Shown here in pieces: positions 1 through 8,140 of a stretch of 64,000 nucleotides of DNA. The stretch is taken from positions 1 to 64,000 of the forward strand of contig NZNW01000006.1 of assembly GCA_002695065.1 (NCBI GenBank). The letters are read 5' to 3'. Numbering within the stretch: the stretch's first letter is position 1; every line of letters begins with the position of its first letter. The notes under the pieces were generated by a model that was not told the DNA's origin, ran no database searches, and saw nothing but the letters and a program-made list of their open reading frames with translations. The position numbers and the translations under genes are program-made. Source of the DNA: Salinicola sp. GTDB lineage: Bacteria; Pseudomonadota; Gammaproteobacteria; Pseudomonadales; Halomonadaceae.

Positions 1-533
1 AGGCGATCCTTCAACTGATCGGCACTCAGGATCCGCCCACGCGCGCGCATCAGCGCCTCCAGCAGCATCAGCTCGCGACGCACGAGCGCCACCGGTGCGC
101 CATCCAACGTCACGCTGCGAGCAATGGGGTCCATCGCCAGGTGCCCGTGACGGAGGGAGCGGTCGACCTGCCCGGCGCTGCGGCGCAACAGCGCCTGCAG
201 CCTTGCCGTCAACTCATCAAGGTCGAACGGTTTGACCAGATAATCGTCGGCCCCGCCCTGAAGCCCTTCGACACGACTGGCCACGGCGTCTCTCGCCGTC
301 AGCATCAGTACCGGCATGGCAATACCCGCACGACGCCACTGTTGCAGCAGCGTCAAACCATCGCCGCCAGGCAGACGGCGATCAAGCACCGCGGCATCGT
401 AGTCGATTGCGGCCAGCGCCCCGCGTGCACCGTCCAGCGTGGTCACGGTATCGACGACGAAACCGCTCAGCGCCAATCCCGCTTCAATGCCTGCCGCCAC
501 CGGTGCATCGTCCTCCACGAGTAGTACGCGCAT
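1..533 (-). CDS. OmpR/QseB-type response regulator, 3' part missing
   Basis: The first 177 codons of a two-component response regulator run off the left edge of the window. The protein starts MRVLLVEDDAP and carries a receiver domain with the phospho-acceptor region VLDRRLPGGDG near residue 50, the T of MLTARD and the K of LVKPFD. It is followed by the beginning of a winged-helix output domain (DGAPVALVRRELMLLEAL). It would bind promoter DNA when phosphorylated by a cognate sensor kinase, expected further left. It lies 75 bp downstream of, and in the same direction as, the sulfur operon, so it could be cotranscribed or be the start of a separate regulator pair. The target genes cannot be told from the sequence. 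Confidence 0.85.
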   Translation of the reverse strand, partial: MRVLLVEDDAPVAAGIEAGLALSGFVVDTVTTLDGARGALAAIDYDAAVLDRRLPGGDGLTLLQQWRRAGIAMPVLMLTARDAVASRVEGLQGGADDYLVKPFDLDELTARLQALLRRSAGQVDRSLRHGHLAMDPIARSVTLDGAPVALVRRELMLLEALMRARGRILSADQLKDR

Positions 534-608
534 GTTTCTCCCGTTTTCACCCGATTCTTTCCCGCCCCAGTCTGACGAACGGCGATGATGCCAGGATGAG
601 TTTGCTGC

Positions 609-1022
609 TCAGTGAGCGGGAGAAAGCCGGCGCGCCAGCCACCAGCCGATGACCAGCGCCACCAGGAAGGCCGCCAGCGGCCCGCTCAGCCCCGGCAACG
701 AGGCCACCGCCGGGCCCGGGCAGTAGCCGGAGAGCCCCCAACCGAGACCGAAAAGTGCGGCACCGCCCAGCAGCCGGGTATCGAGGTCACGGCGGGTGGG
801 CAGCTGGAACCGGGATTCGAGCAGTGGCATCTGGCGTCGCCAGACGAGGCGATAACCGATGAACGTGGTGACGACGGCACCGCCCAGCACGAAGATCAGG
901 GTCGGATCCCAGGCGCCGGTGACATCGAGAAAGCCGATGACACGCGCCGGATCGGTCATGCCGCTGATCGCCAGCCCGAGACCGAACAGCAATCCCGCTA
1001 AATAACCTGCCAGCATTTTCAT
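609..1022 (-). CDS. YeeE/YedE (DUF6691) membrane protein, second half-type
   Basis: A 137-residue integral membrane protein of the YeeE/YedE sulfur-transport family, with about four hydrophobic segments. The conserved GLGWGLSGYCPGPAVASL stretch (around residues 93-110) carries the family's Cys thought to pass a sulfur group such as thiosulfate or a persulfide sulfane sulfur. It overlaps the preceding YeeE gene by 4 bp (ATGA), so the two short halves are translationally coupled and probably form one transporter. Paired short YeeE proteins of this kind occur in BigR-type sulfide-detoxification operons next to persulfide dioxygenase. The substrate here is inferred from context. Confidence 0.82.
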   Translation of the reverse strand: MKMLAGYLAGLLFGLGLAISGMTDPARVIGFLDVTGAWDPTLIFVLGGAVVTTFIGYRLVWRRQMPLLESRFQLPTRRDLDTRLLGGAALFGLGWGLSGYCPGPAVASLPGLSGPLAAFLVALVIGWWLARRLSPAH

Positions 1023-1495
1023 GGTGCACCTGCCAGCCAGTAACGCGACACGAACACGGTCAGCATGGCAACAAGTACGAAGACGAGCGTTGCGGCCATC
1101 GACCGGGGCGACAGACGCGCCAATCCGCAGACCCCATGCCCGCTGGTGCAGCCGCTACCCAGGCCAGTGCCCAACCCGACCAGCAGGCCGGCGATCAACA
1201 TCGTCGGCGTGCCTGCAATTGGCGCGCCGATCACCGCACTGCCGAGCGCTGCCACGCCGCCGCGAGGCGCTACATTGCCCCAGTCGAGACCCAGCAGCAG
1301 CAGTAACGCCGGGCCGGAGACCAGCCCCAGCAGGAACGCCAGCCGCCAGCCGCGGTCCCCGCCGCGCTCGAACAGCGCACTGGAGAGAATCCCGCTGATG
1401 CCGGCGATCCGGCCCAAGAGCCCCATCAGCAGGGTGGCGGAGAGCCCGATCAGCACGCCGCCAGCGAGCCCGAACCCGGCACTCGATAGGTCCAT
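1019..1495 (-). CDS. YeeE/YedE sulfur-transport family membrane protein
   Basis: A 158-residue multi-pass membrane protein with the family signature GSGCTSGHGVCGLARLS near residues 116-132, containing the two Cys seen in thiosulfate/sulfur importers. I place the start at the ATG of MDLSSAG because an AAAGGAG ribosome binding site lies 8 bp upstream; an ATG two codons earlier would sit too close to it. It lies between sulP and the second YeeE gene and overlaps the latter by 4 bp. It most likely moves a sulfur species in or out of the cell as part of the sulfide response. This is a family inference, not shown by the sequence alone. Confidence 0.83.
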   Translation of the reverse strand: MDLSSAGFGLAGGVLIGLSATLLMGLLGRIAGISGILSSALFERGGDRGWRLAFLLGLVSGPALLLLLGLDWGNVAPRGGVAALGSAVIGAPIAGTPTMLIAGLLVGLGTGLGSGCTSGHGVCGLARLSPRSMAATLVFVLVAMLTVFVSRYWLAGAP

Positions 1496-1541
1496 CCTCA
1501 TATCTCCTTTGATAGCGTTCGCTGCTCTACGATAACCCTCT

Positions 1542-3332
1542 CTATTCCGCCGCCGAATGTGCCGCTGCCGGCGTGGCGAGACAGGGATGACTCAAGGGTG
1601 CGGCACCCCGACCATGCAGGACACACCAGGCGTCGAAGGTGCTCAGGAAGACCCGACCGTTGAGCGTCTCCAGCAGCTCGGTGCGGCTCAGACGGTCCAT
1701 CACCGGTCCCTTCACTTCGGCCAGATGCAGCCCGATGCCGCGCTCGCGCAGGCGTCGGTTGAGCGCCTCGAGACTTTCCAGCGCCGTGGCATCGATGACG
1801 TTGATCGCCTGACAAGCCAGTACCAGATCCCGCGGCGGCGGATCGCGAGAGACCACTGCCGTGACCAGGTCTTCCAGATGGCGCACGTTGGCGAAATAGA
1901 GGCTCTCGTCGACCCGCAGAATGGCCACTCCGGCATCGGTCTCCACCGCGTGGCGGCGCACGTTGCGGAAGTGCTCGGTCCCCGGAATGCGCCCTACCTC
2001 GGCGCTGTGGGGCCGGCTGGTGCCGTAGAGATGCAGCGCCAGCGACATGCCCACGCCGACCAGAATGCCCACGTCCACGCCCAGGATCAGCGTCGCCAGC
2101 GCGGTGGCGGTCATCGCCACGCCCTCGCCGCGGGCGTAGCGCCAGACCCGCGCGAACGCCGCCAGATCGATCAGCGAGACGGTGGCGATGACGATGGTCG
2201 CCGCCAGCGTCGCCATCGGTAGTTCCCGCAGCCAGGGCGACAGAAACAGCATGGCCAGCGCGATACCCACGGCGGTGAACGCGCTGGAAGCCGGCGTGCG
2301 AGCGCCGGCATCGAAATTGACCACGGAGCGGGAGAAGCCGCCGGTGATCGGCATGCCGCCGGTGAAAGCCGCCGCCAGATTGGCCCCGCCGAGCCCGATC
2401 AGTTCCTGGTCCGGATCGACGCGCTGACCGCGGCGCACCGCCAGCGCCTGGGCCACCGAGACCGACTCCACGTATCCGACGATGCTGATCAGCACCGCCG
2501 AACCGATCAGCGATCGCCAAAGCGCCGGCTCCCAGTCGGGCAGGGTTAGCGGTGGCAGACCGGCGGGAATCTCGCCGATGACGGCCACGTCGCGGCCCAG
2601 CCATCCCGCCGCGCCGGCGACCAGCGCCGCCAATACGATGGTGGCGATGGGTGCCAGCTTGACCAGCACGGCAGCCACACGGGCCGGTACGTGACAGCGT
2701 TCCAGCGCGGACTTGCCCCATCGTCGTATCAGCCACAGCAGCAGCAGCGACCCCAGCCCGATGATCACGGTCGGCAGGCTGACACCGTCCAGCGCCGTGG
2801 GTAGCCGGGATAACAGCGCCGGCAGCGTGGAACCGGAGAGATCGATACCCAGCAGCTGTTTGAGCTGGCTCGCCGCGATCAGCACGCCCGAGGCGCTGAC
2901 AAAACCGGTCATCACCGGGTGGCTCAGAAAGTTGACCAGAAAGCCCAGCCGGCACAGCCCCATGATCAGCAGGATGGCCCCGGAGAGCAGTGCCAGTACC
3001 AGAGCCGCGGCGATGTAATTCGGCGATCCAGACTCGGCAACCTGTGAAAGCGCCGATGCCGTCATCAGAGACACCACCGCCATCGGGCCGACGGAGAGCG
3101 TCGCGCTACTCCCCAGCAGGGTGTAGACGACCAGCGGCACCAGGCTCGCGTACAACCCCACCACCGGCGGGAGTCCCGCCAGCATGGCGTAGGCCAGCGC
3201 CTGCGGGATCAGCATCAGCGCCACGATGATGGCCGCCAGCAGATCCTCGCCCAGCAACCCGCCGTTGTAACGCCGCCCCCAGCCAAGGATCGGGAGCCAG
3301 CGTGCCAACCCGGCCCTATGCGGCTGATTCAT
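1542..3332 (-). CDS. SulP-family anion (sulfate) transporter with STAS domain
   Basis: A 596-residue protein with the SulP architecture: roughly 10-14 membrane segments (residues 30-430), including LPPVVGLYASLVPLVVYTLLGS, and a C-terminal cytoplasmic STAS domain (about residues 450-570; VIDATALESLEALN, with the D-A-T/S core). SulP proteins carry sulfate, sulfite or other anions. Its place directly after sulfide:quinone oxidoreductase (16 bp gap) suggests export or exchange of the oxidised sulfur product. It belongs to the same leftward operon as the upstream sqr and persulfide dioxygenase genes. Bicarbonate is another possible substrate in this family. Confidence 0.88.
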   Translation of the reverse strand: MNQPHRAGLARWLPILGWGRRYNGGLLGEDLLAAIIVALMLIPQALAYAMLAGLPPVVGLYASLVPLVVYTLLGSSATLSVGPMAVVSLMTASALSQVAESGSPNYIAAALVLALLSGAILLIMGLCRLGFLVNFLSHPVMTGFVSASGVLIAASQLKQLLGIDLSGSTLPALLSRLPTALDGVSLPTVIIGLGSLLLLWLIRRWGKSALERCHVPARVAAVLVKLAPIATIVLAALVAGAAGWLGRDVAVIGEIPAGLPPLTLPDWEPALWRSLIGSAVLISIVGYVESVSVAQALAVRRGQRVDPDQELIGLGGANLAAAFTGGMPITGGFSRSVVNFDAGARTPASSAFTAVGIALAMLFLSPWLRELPMATLAATIVIATVSLIDLAAFARVWRYARGEGVAMTATALATLILGVDVGILVGVGMSLALHLYGTSRPHSAEVGRIPGTEHFRNVRRHAVETDAGVAILRVDESLYFANVRHLEDLVTAVVSRDPPPRDLVLACQAINVIDATALESLEALNRRLRERGIGLHLAEVKGPVMDRLSRTELLETLNGRVFLSTFDAWCVLHGRGAAPLSHPCLATPAAAHSAAE

Positions 3333-3348
3333 GATCTGCTGTCCTCGA

Positions 3349-4617
3349 TCAAGTGCGCGCCTGCGGCTTGGCCAGCCATTCGTGCCCCTTGAGCATCAGA
3401 TTCCAGTAGATGAAGGGGAGCTGCTGCGCCTTGATGTTCCAGCCGAGCCGAGTCGGCCGTGTGGCCTGATTGATCCAGGACGGGAACGTCGGCTGCAACT
3501 GGCCGCCGTAACCGAACTCCGCCAGCACCACCCGGCCGCGCTCCACCGTCAACGGACAGGCGCCATATCCCGCATAGCCGGAGGACATCGACTTGCCATC
3601 GAGCACAGCCATCAGGTTGTCCGCCACTACCGGTGCCTGCTTGCGCACGGCGGCGGCCGTCTTGGCATTGCCGGTACCGCTGGCGTCGCCGAGACCGAAG
3701 ACATCACTGAAGTGGTTGTGCTGGAGAGTGTCGGCATCGAGATCGAGCCAGCCACCCTCGTTGGCCAGTGACGATTCGCGCACCAGCCGTGGGGCGCGCT
3801 GCGGCGGCACGACGTGAAGCATGTCGAAATCGGTCTCGATCTCTTCGCTGCTATCCTCGCTCGTGACGCGAAAACGCGCCTTCTGGGCCGGGCCGTCCAC
3901 AGCGATGAGGTTCTGTTGGAACTGCTTGTGGATGCCGTAACGCTGAACGTATTCGTCCAGTGCCGGCACGAAGTCCGAGACACCGAACATCACACCGCCG
4001 GCATTGTGGAAATGGACGTCGATATTCTTCAGGACGCCCTGTTTTTCCCACTCATGGCAGGAGAGATACATCGCCTTCTGGGGCGCCCCGGCGCACTTGA
4101 TCGGCATTGGCGGCTGTGTGAACAGCGCCTTGCCGCCGCGCATCGACTGAACCAGCGACCAGGTGTAGGGCGCCAGATCGAAACGGTAGTTCGACGTCAC
4201 GCCATTATTGCCCAGCGTCTCCTCGAGACCATCGATCGCCTGCCAGTCGATCTCGAGACCTGGCGCAACCACCAGTGCCCGGTAGCCAAGCGTCGTCTCG
4301 TTGCCCAGCACGACCTGGCGGGATTCCGGCAGCAGCTGTTCCGCCGCGGCCTGATACCAGGTCACGAAGCTCGGCATCACCGAATGCATCGAACGCCGGG
4401 TCTGCTCTGGGGTGAACACGCCACCGCCGACCAGCGTCCAGCCGGGCTGGTAGAAGTGATCCTGTGCGGGCTCGACGATGGCGATATCGAGATCCGCACG
4501 GCGTTTGTGAAGACTCGCGGCGACCGCGATGCCCCCCGCCCCACCGCCGATGATGACGATGTCATGGTACTTTTCGCTCGCGGCTGTCGACTGATTCGTG
4601 ACTGTCGATTCGTTCAT
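3349..4617 (-). CDS. sqr: Sulfide:quinone oxidoreductase (type II-like)
   Basis: A 422-residue FAD-dependent membrane-associated oxidoreductase that oxidises sulfide to sulfane sulfur or persulfide and passes electrons to quinone. The N-terminal dinucleotide-binding motif IIGGGAGG is at residues 22-29. Further family landmarks are FYQPGWTLVGGG, PPMPIKCAGAPQ with Cys175, and GACPLT with Cys354; these two Cys match the redox pair of mitochondrial-type SQR. The start MNEST is chosen because a GGGAG site lies just upstream; an earlier in-frame start would add 25 residues without one. It is the second gene of the operon, 58 bp after the persulfide dioxygenase, which would remove the persulfide made here. 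Confidence 0.88.
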   Translation of the reverse strand: MNESTVTNQSTAASEKYHDIVIIGGGAGGIAVAASLHKRRADLDIAIVEPAQDHFYQPGWTLVGGGVFTPEQTRRSMHSVMPSFVTWYQAAAEQLLPESRQVVLGNETTLGYRALVVAPGLEIDWQAIDGLEETLGNNGVTSNYRFDLAPYTWSLVQSMRGGKALFTQPPMPIKCAGAPQKAMYLSCHEWEKQGVLKNIDVHFHNAGGVMFGVSDFVPALDEYVQRYGIHKQFQQNLIAVDGPAQKARFRVTSEDSSEEIETDFDMLHVVPPQRAPRLVRESSLANEGGWLDLDADTLQHNHFSDVFGLGDASGTGNAKTAAAVRKQAPVVADNLMAVLDGKSMSSGYAGYGACPLTVERGRVVLAEFGYGGQLQPTFPSWINQATRPTRLGWNIKAQQLPFIYWNLMLKGHEWLAKPQART

Positions 4618-4675
4618 GACTGGCTCCCTTTGGTCGATTCGGCGCAGCACGATAGCGCTTGGCGGCAACGCCTTC

Positions 4676-5590
4676 TCACTCCCACGCGGCACCTTCCAGG
4701 GCGTCGAGCGGCAATTTCAGATAGCGCTTGCCGTTGCTCTCCGGTTCGGGGAGGCGACCGCCGAGAATGTTGACCTGCAGCGCGTGCAGGATCAGCTTCG
4801 GCATCGGCAGTTCGCTATCGCGCTTCTCACGCAGCGCAACAAACTCGGCCTCGCTGCTGTCGCCCAGGCGATGCTTGTTAGTCTCGCGCTGCTCACGCAC
4901 GGTGCTTTCCCACTGCGGCTCGCGGCCGTCGGGCATGTAGTCGTGCCCGGTGAACAGGCGCGTCTCGTCTGGCAGCGCGAGGATCTCCTGGATCGAGTGC
5001 CACAACTGGTGAGCGCTACCGCCGGGGAAGTCGGCACGGGCGGTACCGAAGTCAGGCTGAAACAGGGTGTCGTGAACGAAGGCGGCATCGCCGATGACGT
5101 AGGTGACCGAGGCCAGCGTATGGCCCGGCGAGTGCATCACGTGGCACTCGATCTCGCCCAGCGTGAAGGTATCCCCATCACTGAACAGATGATCCCACTG
5201 GCTGCCGTCGTCCTTCAGGTCCGGCCAGTGGTAGATCTCCTTCCACAATGCCTGCACCTGCGTCACCGGCCGGCCGATGGCGGTGGGCGCGCCGGTCTTG
5301 TCATGCAGATAGCGCGCGGCGGAAAAGTGATCCGCGTGCGGATGGGTATCCAGAATCCATTCGACCGCGAGCCCTTCGCGCTCGATATAGGCCAAGAGCT
5401 CATCGGCCTGAAACGTCGCCGTCGCACCGGACTTCTCATCGTAATCGAGCACCGGATCGATGATCGCGCAATACCGCGTGGCGGGGTCGCTAACGACGTA
5501 CTGGATACTGAAGGTGCGAGGATCGAAAAAGCCGGCGACGTGGGGCCGGCCAGTGTCCTCATTGCCTCGTGATAGAGCGTAGGTATTCAT
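4676..5590 (-). CDS. MBL-fold persulfide dioxygenase (ETHE1/Blh-like)
   Basis: A 304-residue metallo-beta-lactamase-fold enzyme. The metal ligands THPHADHF (near residue 68), GHTLAS, HDTLFQPDFGTARADFPGG and TGHDYM match the ETHE1/Blh group, which oxidises glutathione persulfide to sulfite. The start at MNTYALS has an AAGGAG site upstream; a longer in-frame reading would add 13 residues with no such site. First gene of a leftward operon with sqr, sulP and two YeeE genes: together a sulfide oxidation and detoxification pathway. A perfect 12-bp palindrome 46 bp upstream is a candidate operator. No ArsR/BigR-type repressor gene is in the window. Confidence 0.88.
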   Translation of the reverse strand: MNTYALSRGNEDTGRPHVAGFFDPRTFSIQYVVSDPATRYCAIIDPVLDYDEKSGATATFQADELLAYIEREGLAVEWILDTHPHADHFSAARYLHDKTGAPTAIGRPVTQVQALWKEIYHWPDLKDDGSQWDHLFSDGDTFTLGEIECHVMHSPGHTLASVTYVIGDAAFVHDTLFQPDFGTARADFPGGSAHQLWHSIQEILALPDETRLFTGHDYMPDGREPQWESTVREQRETNKHRLGDSSEAEFVALREKRDSELPMPKLILHALQVNILGGRLPEPESNGKRYLKLPLDALEGAAWE

Positions 5591-5636
5591 GAGGGCTCCT
5601 TGAAAGAACATGCCCTTAGGGTAGCTCATAAATCAT

Positions 5637-5648
5637 TCTAACGTTAGA
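5637..5648. promoter_or_regulatory. Palindrome upstream of sulfide operon
   Basis: TCTAACGTTAGA is a perfect 12-bp inverted repeat in an AT-rich leader, 46 bp before the persulfide dioxygenase start. It is well placed to be the operator of a sulfide-responsive repressor, but the binding protein is unknown and no regulator gene is adjacent. Confidence 0.4.
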
Positions 5649-5786
5649 TCGTTTTCGAATATGACTAATAACTCTGAAGATATTTCCATGTACATAGCGC
5701 ACGAGCACCATTTGCTAGAGACAAATAGATGCAACACCAGACGAAAAATGGATATATGCCTTATTCCTACAGCCGTTCAAACAGAA

Positions 5787-5806
5787 AACCCCTCCGAAGA
5801 GGGGTT
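5787..5806 (-). terminator. Rho-independent terminator after the helicase gene
   Basis: On the minus strand AACCCCTC, loop TTCG, GAGGGGTT is followed by TTC-TG-TTT. An 8-bp stem closed by a UUCG tetraloop lies 17 bp beyond the stop codon of the SNF2-type helicase. It would end the leftward transcript of the ICE small-gene block before the sulfur operon. Confidence 0.8.
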
Positions 5807-5822
5807 GAGGTTAACCTGATCG

Positions 5823-8048
5823 TCACGCGACCAGCTGACGGGCCAGCTCCATTTCCACAGACTCACCATCGCTGTTTAGAGCTTCTAGCCCGGACTCGGG
5901 GATATCCCCGGAGGTGCTCTGTGCCACTGCGATCTTGCTGGCCATCAGTCGCAGACAGGCAATCTGCGACGTCTGGGCGTAGCCGAAGAACAGCACACGC
6001 ACCGCTCGGTGCTGACCAATACGCCAGGATCTTCGCGCCGCCTGCTGCAGCGTGTAGACGTTCCAACCAGTCTGCATGAACGCGATCGTCGGGAAGTCGA
6101 GAAGATCCAGCCCGGTCTTGACCAGCTCCGGGTTGGTGATCAGCACATCGATCCCCTTCTCGACCTGATCCGCGATCCAGTCCTCCCGTCGACTGGTGTC
6201 GACGCTCGAGCGCAGTACGGCCACTTTGAGGCCCTCTTGCTCGAGCACGCGTTTCAGGCGACTCGTGGTATCGCGCTTGCCGGTGTAGGTGGAGTAGACC
6301 AGCACCTTGCGGCCCTGGGCCCTCTCTGATCGGCATAGCTCGACCAGCTCGTCCTCCTTCGGCATCGTCGACGCTTCGTCGAAAATCGACTTGGCAAAGC
6401 TGATCAGCGCCCGCGATCTCGGATGCTTGACCGCTTCCGGTCGAAAACAGCAGTCAGGCCACGCCAGCAGCACATTGAGCACCACGCCCAGCAAGGTGGT
6501 GTCCTTGTGTGCCAGCGCTTCCCGCAGCGCCTGTGTCAGCTCTCCCGAGAGCTTGTCGTAGGCACTGGCCTGAGCAGACGACATCGGCACTTCCACGAAC
6601 TCTTCGTCATACGGCGGCAGTACATCGCCACCGATGTCCTTGAGTTTGAGGAAGACCGTGAAGGGCAACACGTAACGCAGGATGCCCTTGGGGCCAAACC
6701 CAGGTGCCTTCACCGTGCGCACCGAGGTTTTCCGCCCCTTCGCCGTCTTGTGCCCAGCGCCCTCACGCTCCGAGTAGATGTCCTTGAGGACACCGTGCTC
6801 GCGCATGAAGGTCATGGACGCCGCACCCAGTGAGTTGCGCTGGGGACGATAGCCGTCTTCGATCATCACCGGTGTCAGAATCCGGAAGAGCAGATAGAAC
6901 AGGTCGTCGGCGTAGCCACCCATCAACGTGCCGGTCAGCAAAAGCGTCTTGCGTGCCTTTGCTGCCAATACGCCCATGGCCTGGCCCTGGGCCGACCCCG
7001 CGTTCTTGTACTCATGCCCTTCGTCGACGATCAGCAGATCGAAGAATTGGTCGGGGAGATAGCGCTTTATGAACTCGCTCGGCTGGAAACCACCTTCACC
7101 GAAACCGAATTCGATGTTGGCCATCGCCCGTTCCATTCTCGTCGCCTGTCGATCGTTGAACACCAGGTCGCCGTTCTCGTCCATCAGGTTGATGAACTCG
7201 TGCACGTTGTCGGCCAGCATCGACGAGAGAAACCCCTCCCCGAACTGGTCGACCAGCTTCTCGGACGTCACCTTGCCGATGGTGGGAATGCGCTGCAGCG
7301 CCTTGAGCACCGAACGACGGCGGGCATCCCCTTCGGGCTGCCGCTGTCGTATAAGTGTCCAGAGCTGGCCACCGCATCCCGCGCACGCCTGCTGACGCTC
7401 GGTCTGCTGGAACGACTCGAACCGAATCGGCTCATTGTCGTTGTCGAGGATCATGCGGCCGCAGTCCGGACACGCCGCGAAGCGGCCGGACAGGGTGCGC
7501 CTGGGGGTAGCCACCGGTACCCAGTGAAACCCCATCCGCATCCGTACACGACCCAGCACGAAGAACTCCGGCCGGCCATCGTCTGGCTGTCCCAACTGCT
7601 CGCGCAGTTTGAGCAATTTCGCCAGCGTATCCGGTCCGTTGAGTACCCAGACCCGAGCCTCTGGCACCGTCTCGAGGATCTCTCGCCGCCACTTGTAGAC
7701 CAGGTGCGGCGGAGACACGATCAATGATCGACGATAGCCTTCGGTCGACATCACGGCGGCGACGGCGATCGCCATCATCGTCTTGCCGGTCCCCATCTCG
7801 GCGTTGATCACGCCGGCACGCTCGTTCTGGTCCAGTAGCAGTGCGCAGATGGCGTGAACGACATCTGCCTGTGCCGGGAACGGTTGGCGTGCCAGCGCGT
7901 TCATTACCGCCTGTCGCGCGGGATTCCCTCGACCGTCATAGACCGGGGGGTGGGTGTGATTGAGCGTATCCAGAAGCCCAGCGCCGAACTCGTCGATGAA
8001 ATCGTTGAGCGCGATGAGGTTATCCGATGCTGTGCATGTCATGTTCAT
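5823..8048 (-). CDS. SNF2/DEAD-like helicase with zinc ribbon
   Basis: A 741-residue superfamily 2 helicase or translocase. Motif I is NAEMGTGKT (residues 82-90), DEGH is motif II near residue 350, and the C-terminal RecA-like lobe shows VLVYSTYTG, DVLITNPELVKTGLDL and the SNF2-like motif VI ARRSWRIGQ. Two CxxC pairs (CPDCGRM and CAGCGGQ, roughly residues 190-230) form an inserted zinc ribbon. Of two in-frame ATGs the second (MNMTC) has GGAG at proper distance and is used. It is the last gene of the block and follows the methylase-like gene, a pairing common in PFGI-type ICEs. The role is unproven; DNA processing or anti-restriction during transfer is plausible. Confidence 0.8.
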   Translation of the reverse strand: MNMTCTASDNLIALNDFIDEFGAGLLDTLNHTHPPVYDGRGNPARQAVMNALARQPFPAQADVVHAICALLLDQNERAGVINAEMGTGKTMMAIAVAAVMSTEGYRRSLIVSPPHLVYKWRREILETVPEARVWVLNGPDTLAKLLKLREQLGQPDDGRPEFFVLGRVRMRMGFHWVPVATPRRTLSGRFAACPDCGRMILDNDNEPIRFESFQQTERQQACAGCGGQLWTLIRQRQPEGDARRRSVLKALQRIPTIGKVTSEKLVDQFGEGFLSSMLADNVHEFINLMDENGDLVFNDRQATRMERAMANIEFGFGEGGFQPSEFIKRYLPDQFFDLLIVDEGHEYKNAGSAQGQAMGVLAAKARKTLLLTGTLMGGYADDLFYLLFRILTPVMIEDGYRPQRNSLGAASMTFMREHGVLKDIYSEREGAGHKTAKGRKTSVRTVKAPGFGPKGILRYVLPFTVFLKLKDIGGDVLPPYDEEFVEVPMSSAQASAYDKLSGELTQALREALAHKDTTLLGVVLNVLLAWPDCCFRPEAVKHPRSRALISFAKSIFDEASTMPKEDELVELCRSERAQGRKVLVYSTYTGKRDTTSRLKRVLEQEGLKVAVLRSSVDTSRREDWIADQVEKGIDVLITNPELVKTGLDLLDFPTIAFMQTGWNVYTLQQAARRSWRIGQHRAVRVLFFGYAQTSQIACLRLMASKIAVAQSTSGDIPESGLEALNSDGESVEMELARQLVA

Positions 8049-8067
8049 GTCCATCTCCGAAAGAAAA

Positions 8068-8103
8068 CGGGCAGAACACGCCCCACGGGCAATGTTCTGC
8101 CCG
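8068..8103 (-). promoter_or_regulatory. Leader hairpin upstream of helicase gene
   Basis: CGGGCAGAAC pairs with GTTCTGCCCG (10 bp) around an inner stem GCCC-CAC-GGGC. It ends 20 bp before the ATG. One of the shared leader hairpins of the two small-gene blocks. Confidence 0.6.
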
Positions 8104-8113
8104 TGGAGGGTTG

Positions 8114-8132
8114 GCTCGCTCAGTGAGCGAGC
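8114..8132. repeat. Hairpin just after methylase-like gene
   Basis: GCTCGCTCA and TGAGCGAGC form a 9-bp inverted repeat with a one-base centre, immediately downstream of the methylase-like stop codon. There is no T-tract, so a terminator is doubtful. Confidence 0.45.
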
Positions 8133-8140
8133 ATGGTGGT

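Noticed and set aside
1498-2955. 485-codon open frame on the minus strand
   Set aside because: A shifted-frame shadow of the SulP gene, Arg/Gly/Ala-rich with no domain.
3814-5572. Plus-strand open frames of over 300 codons
   Set aside because: Antisense to SQR and persulfide dioxygenase genes, which have clear motifs.
5591-5822. Left attachment site between the sulfur operon and helicase gene
   Set aside because: No match to the tRNA-Asn 3' end was found there.
8068-8103. Leader hairpins as rho-independent terminators
   Set aside because: None of the leader hairpins is followed by a T-tract, unlike the true terminators at 5787, 34483, 34577 and 41628.
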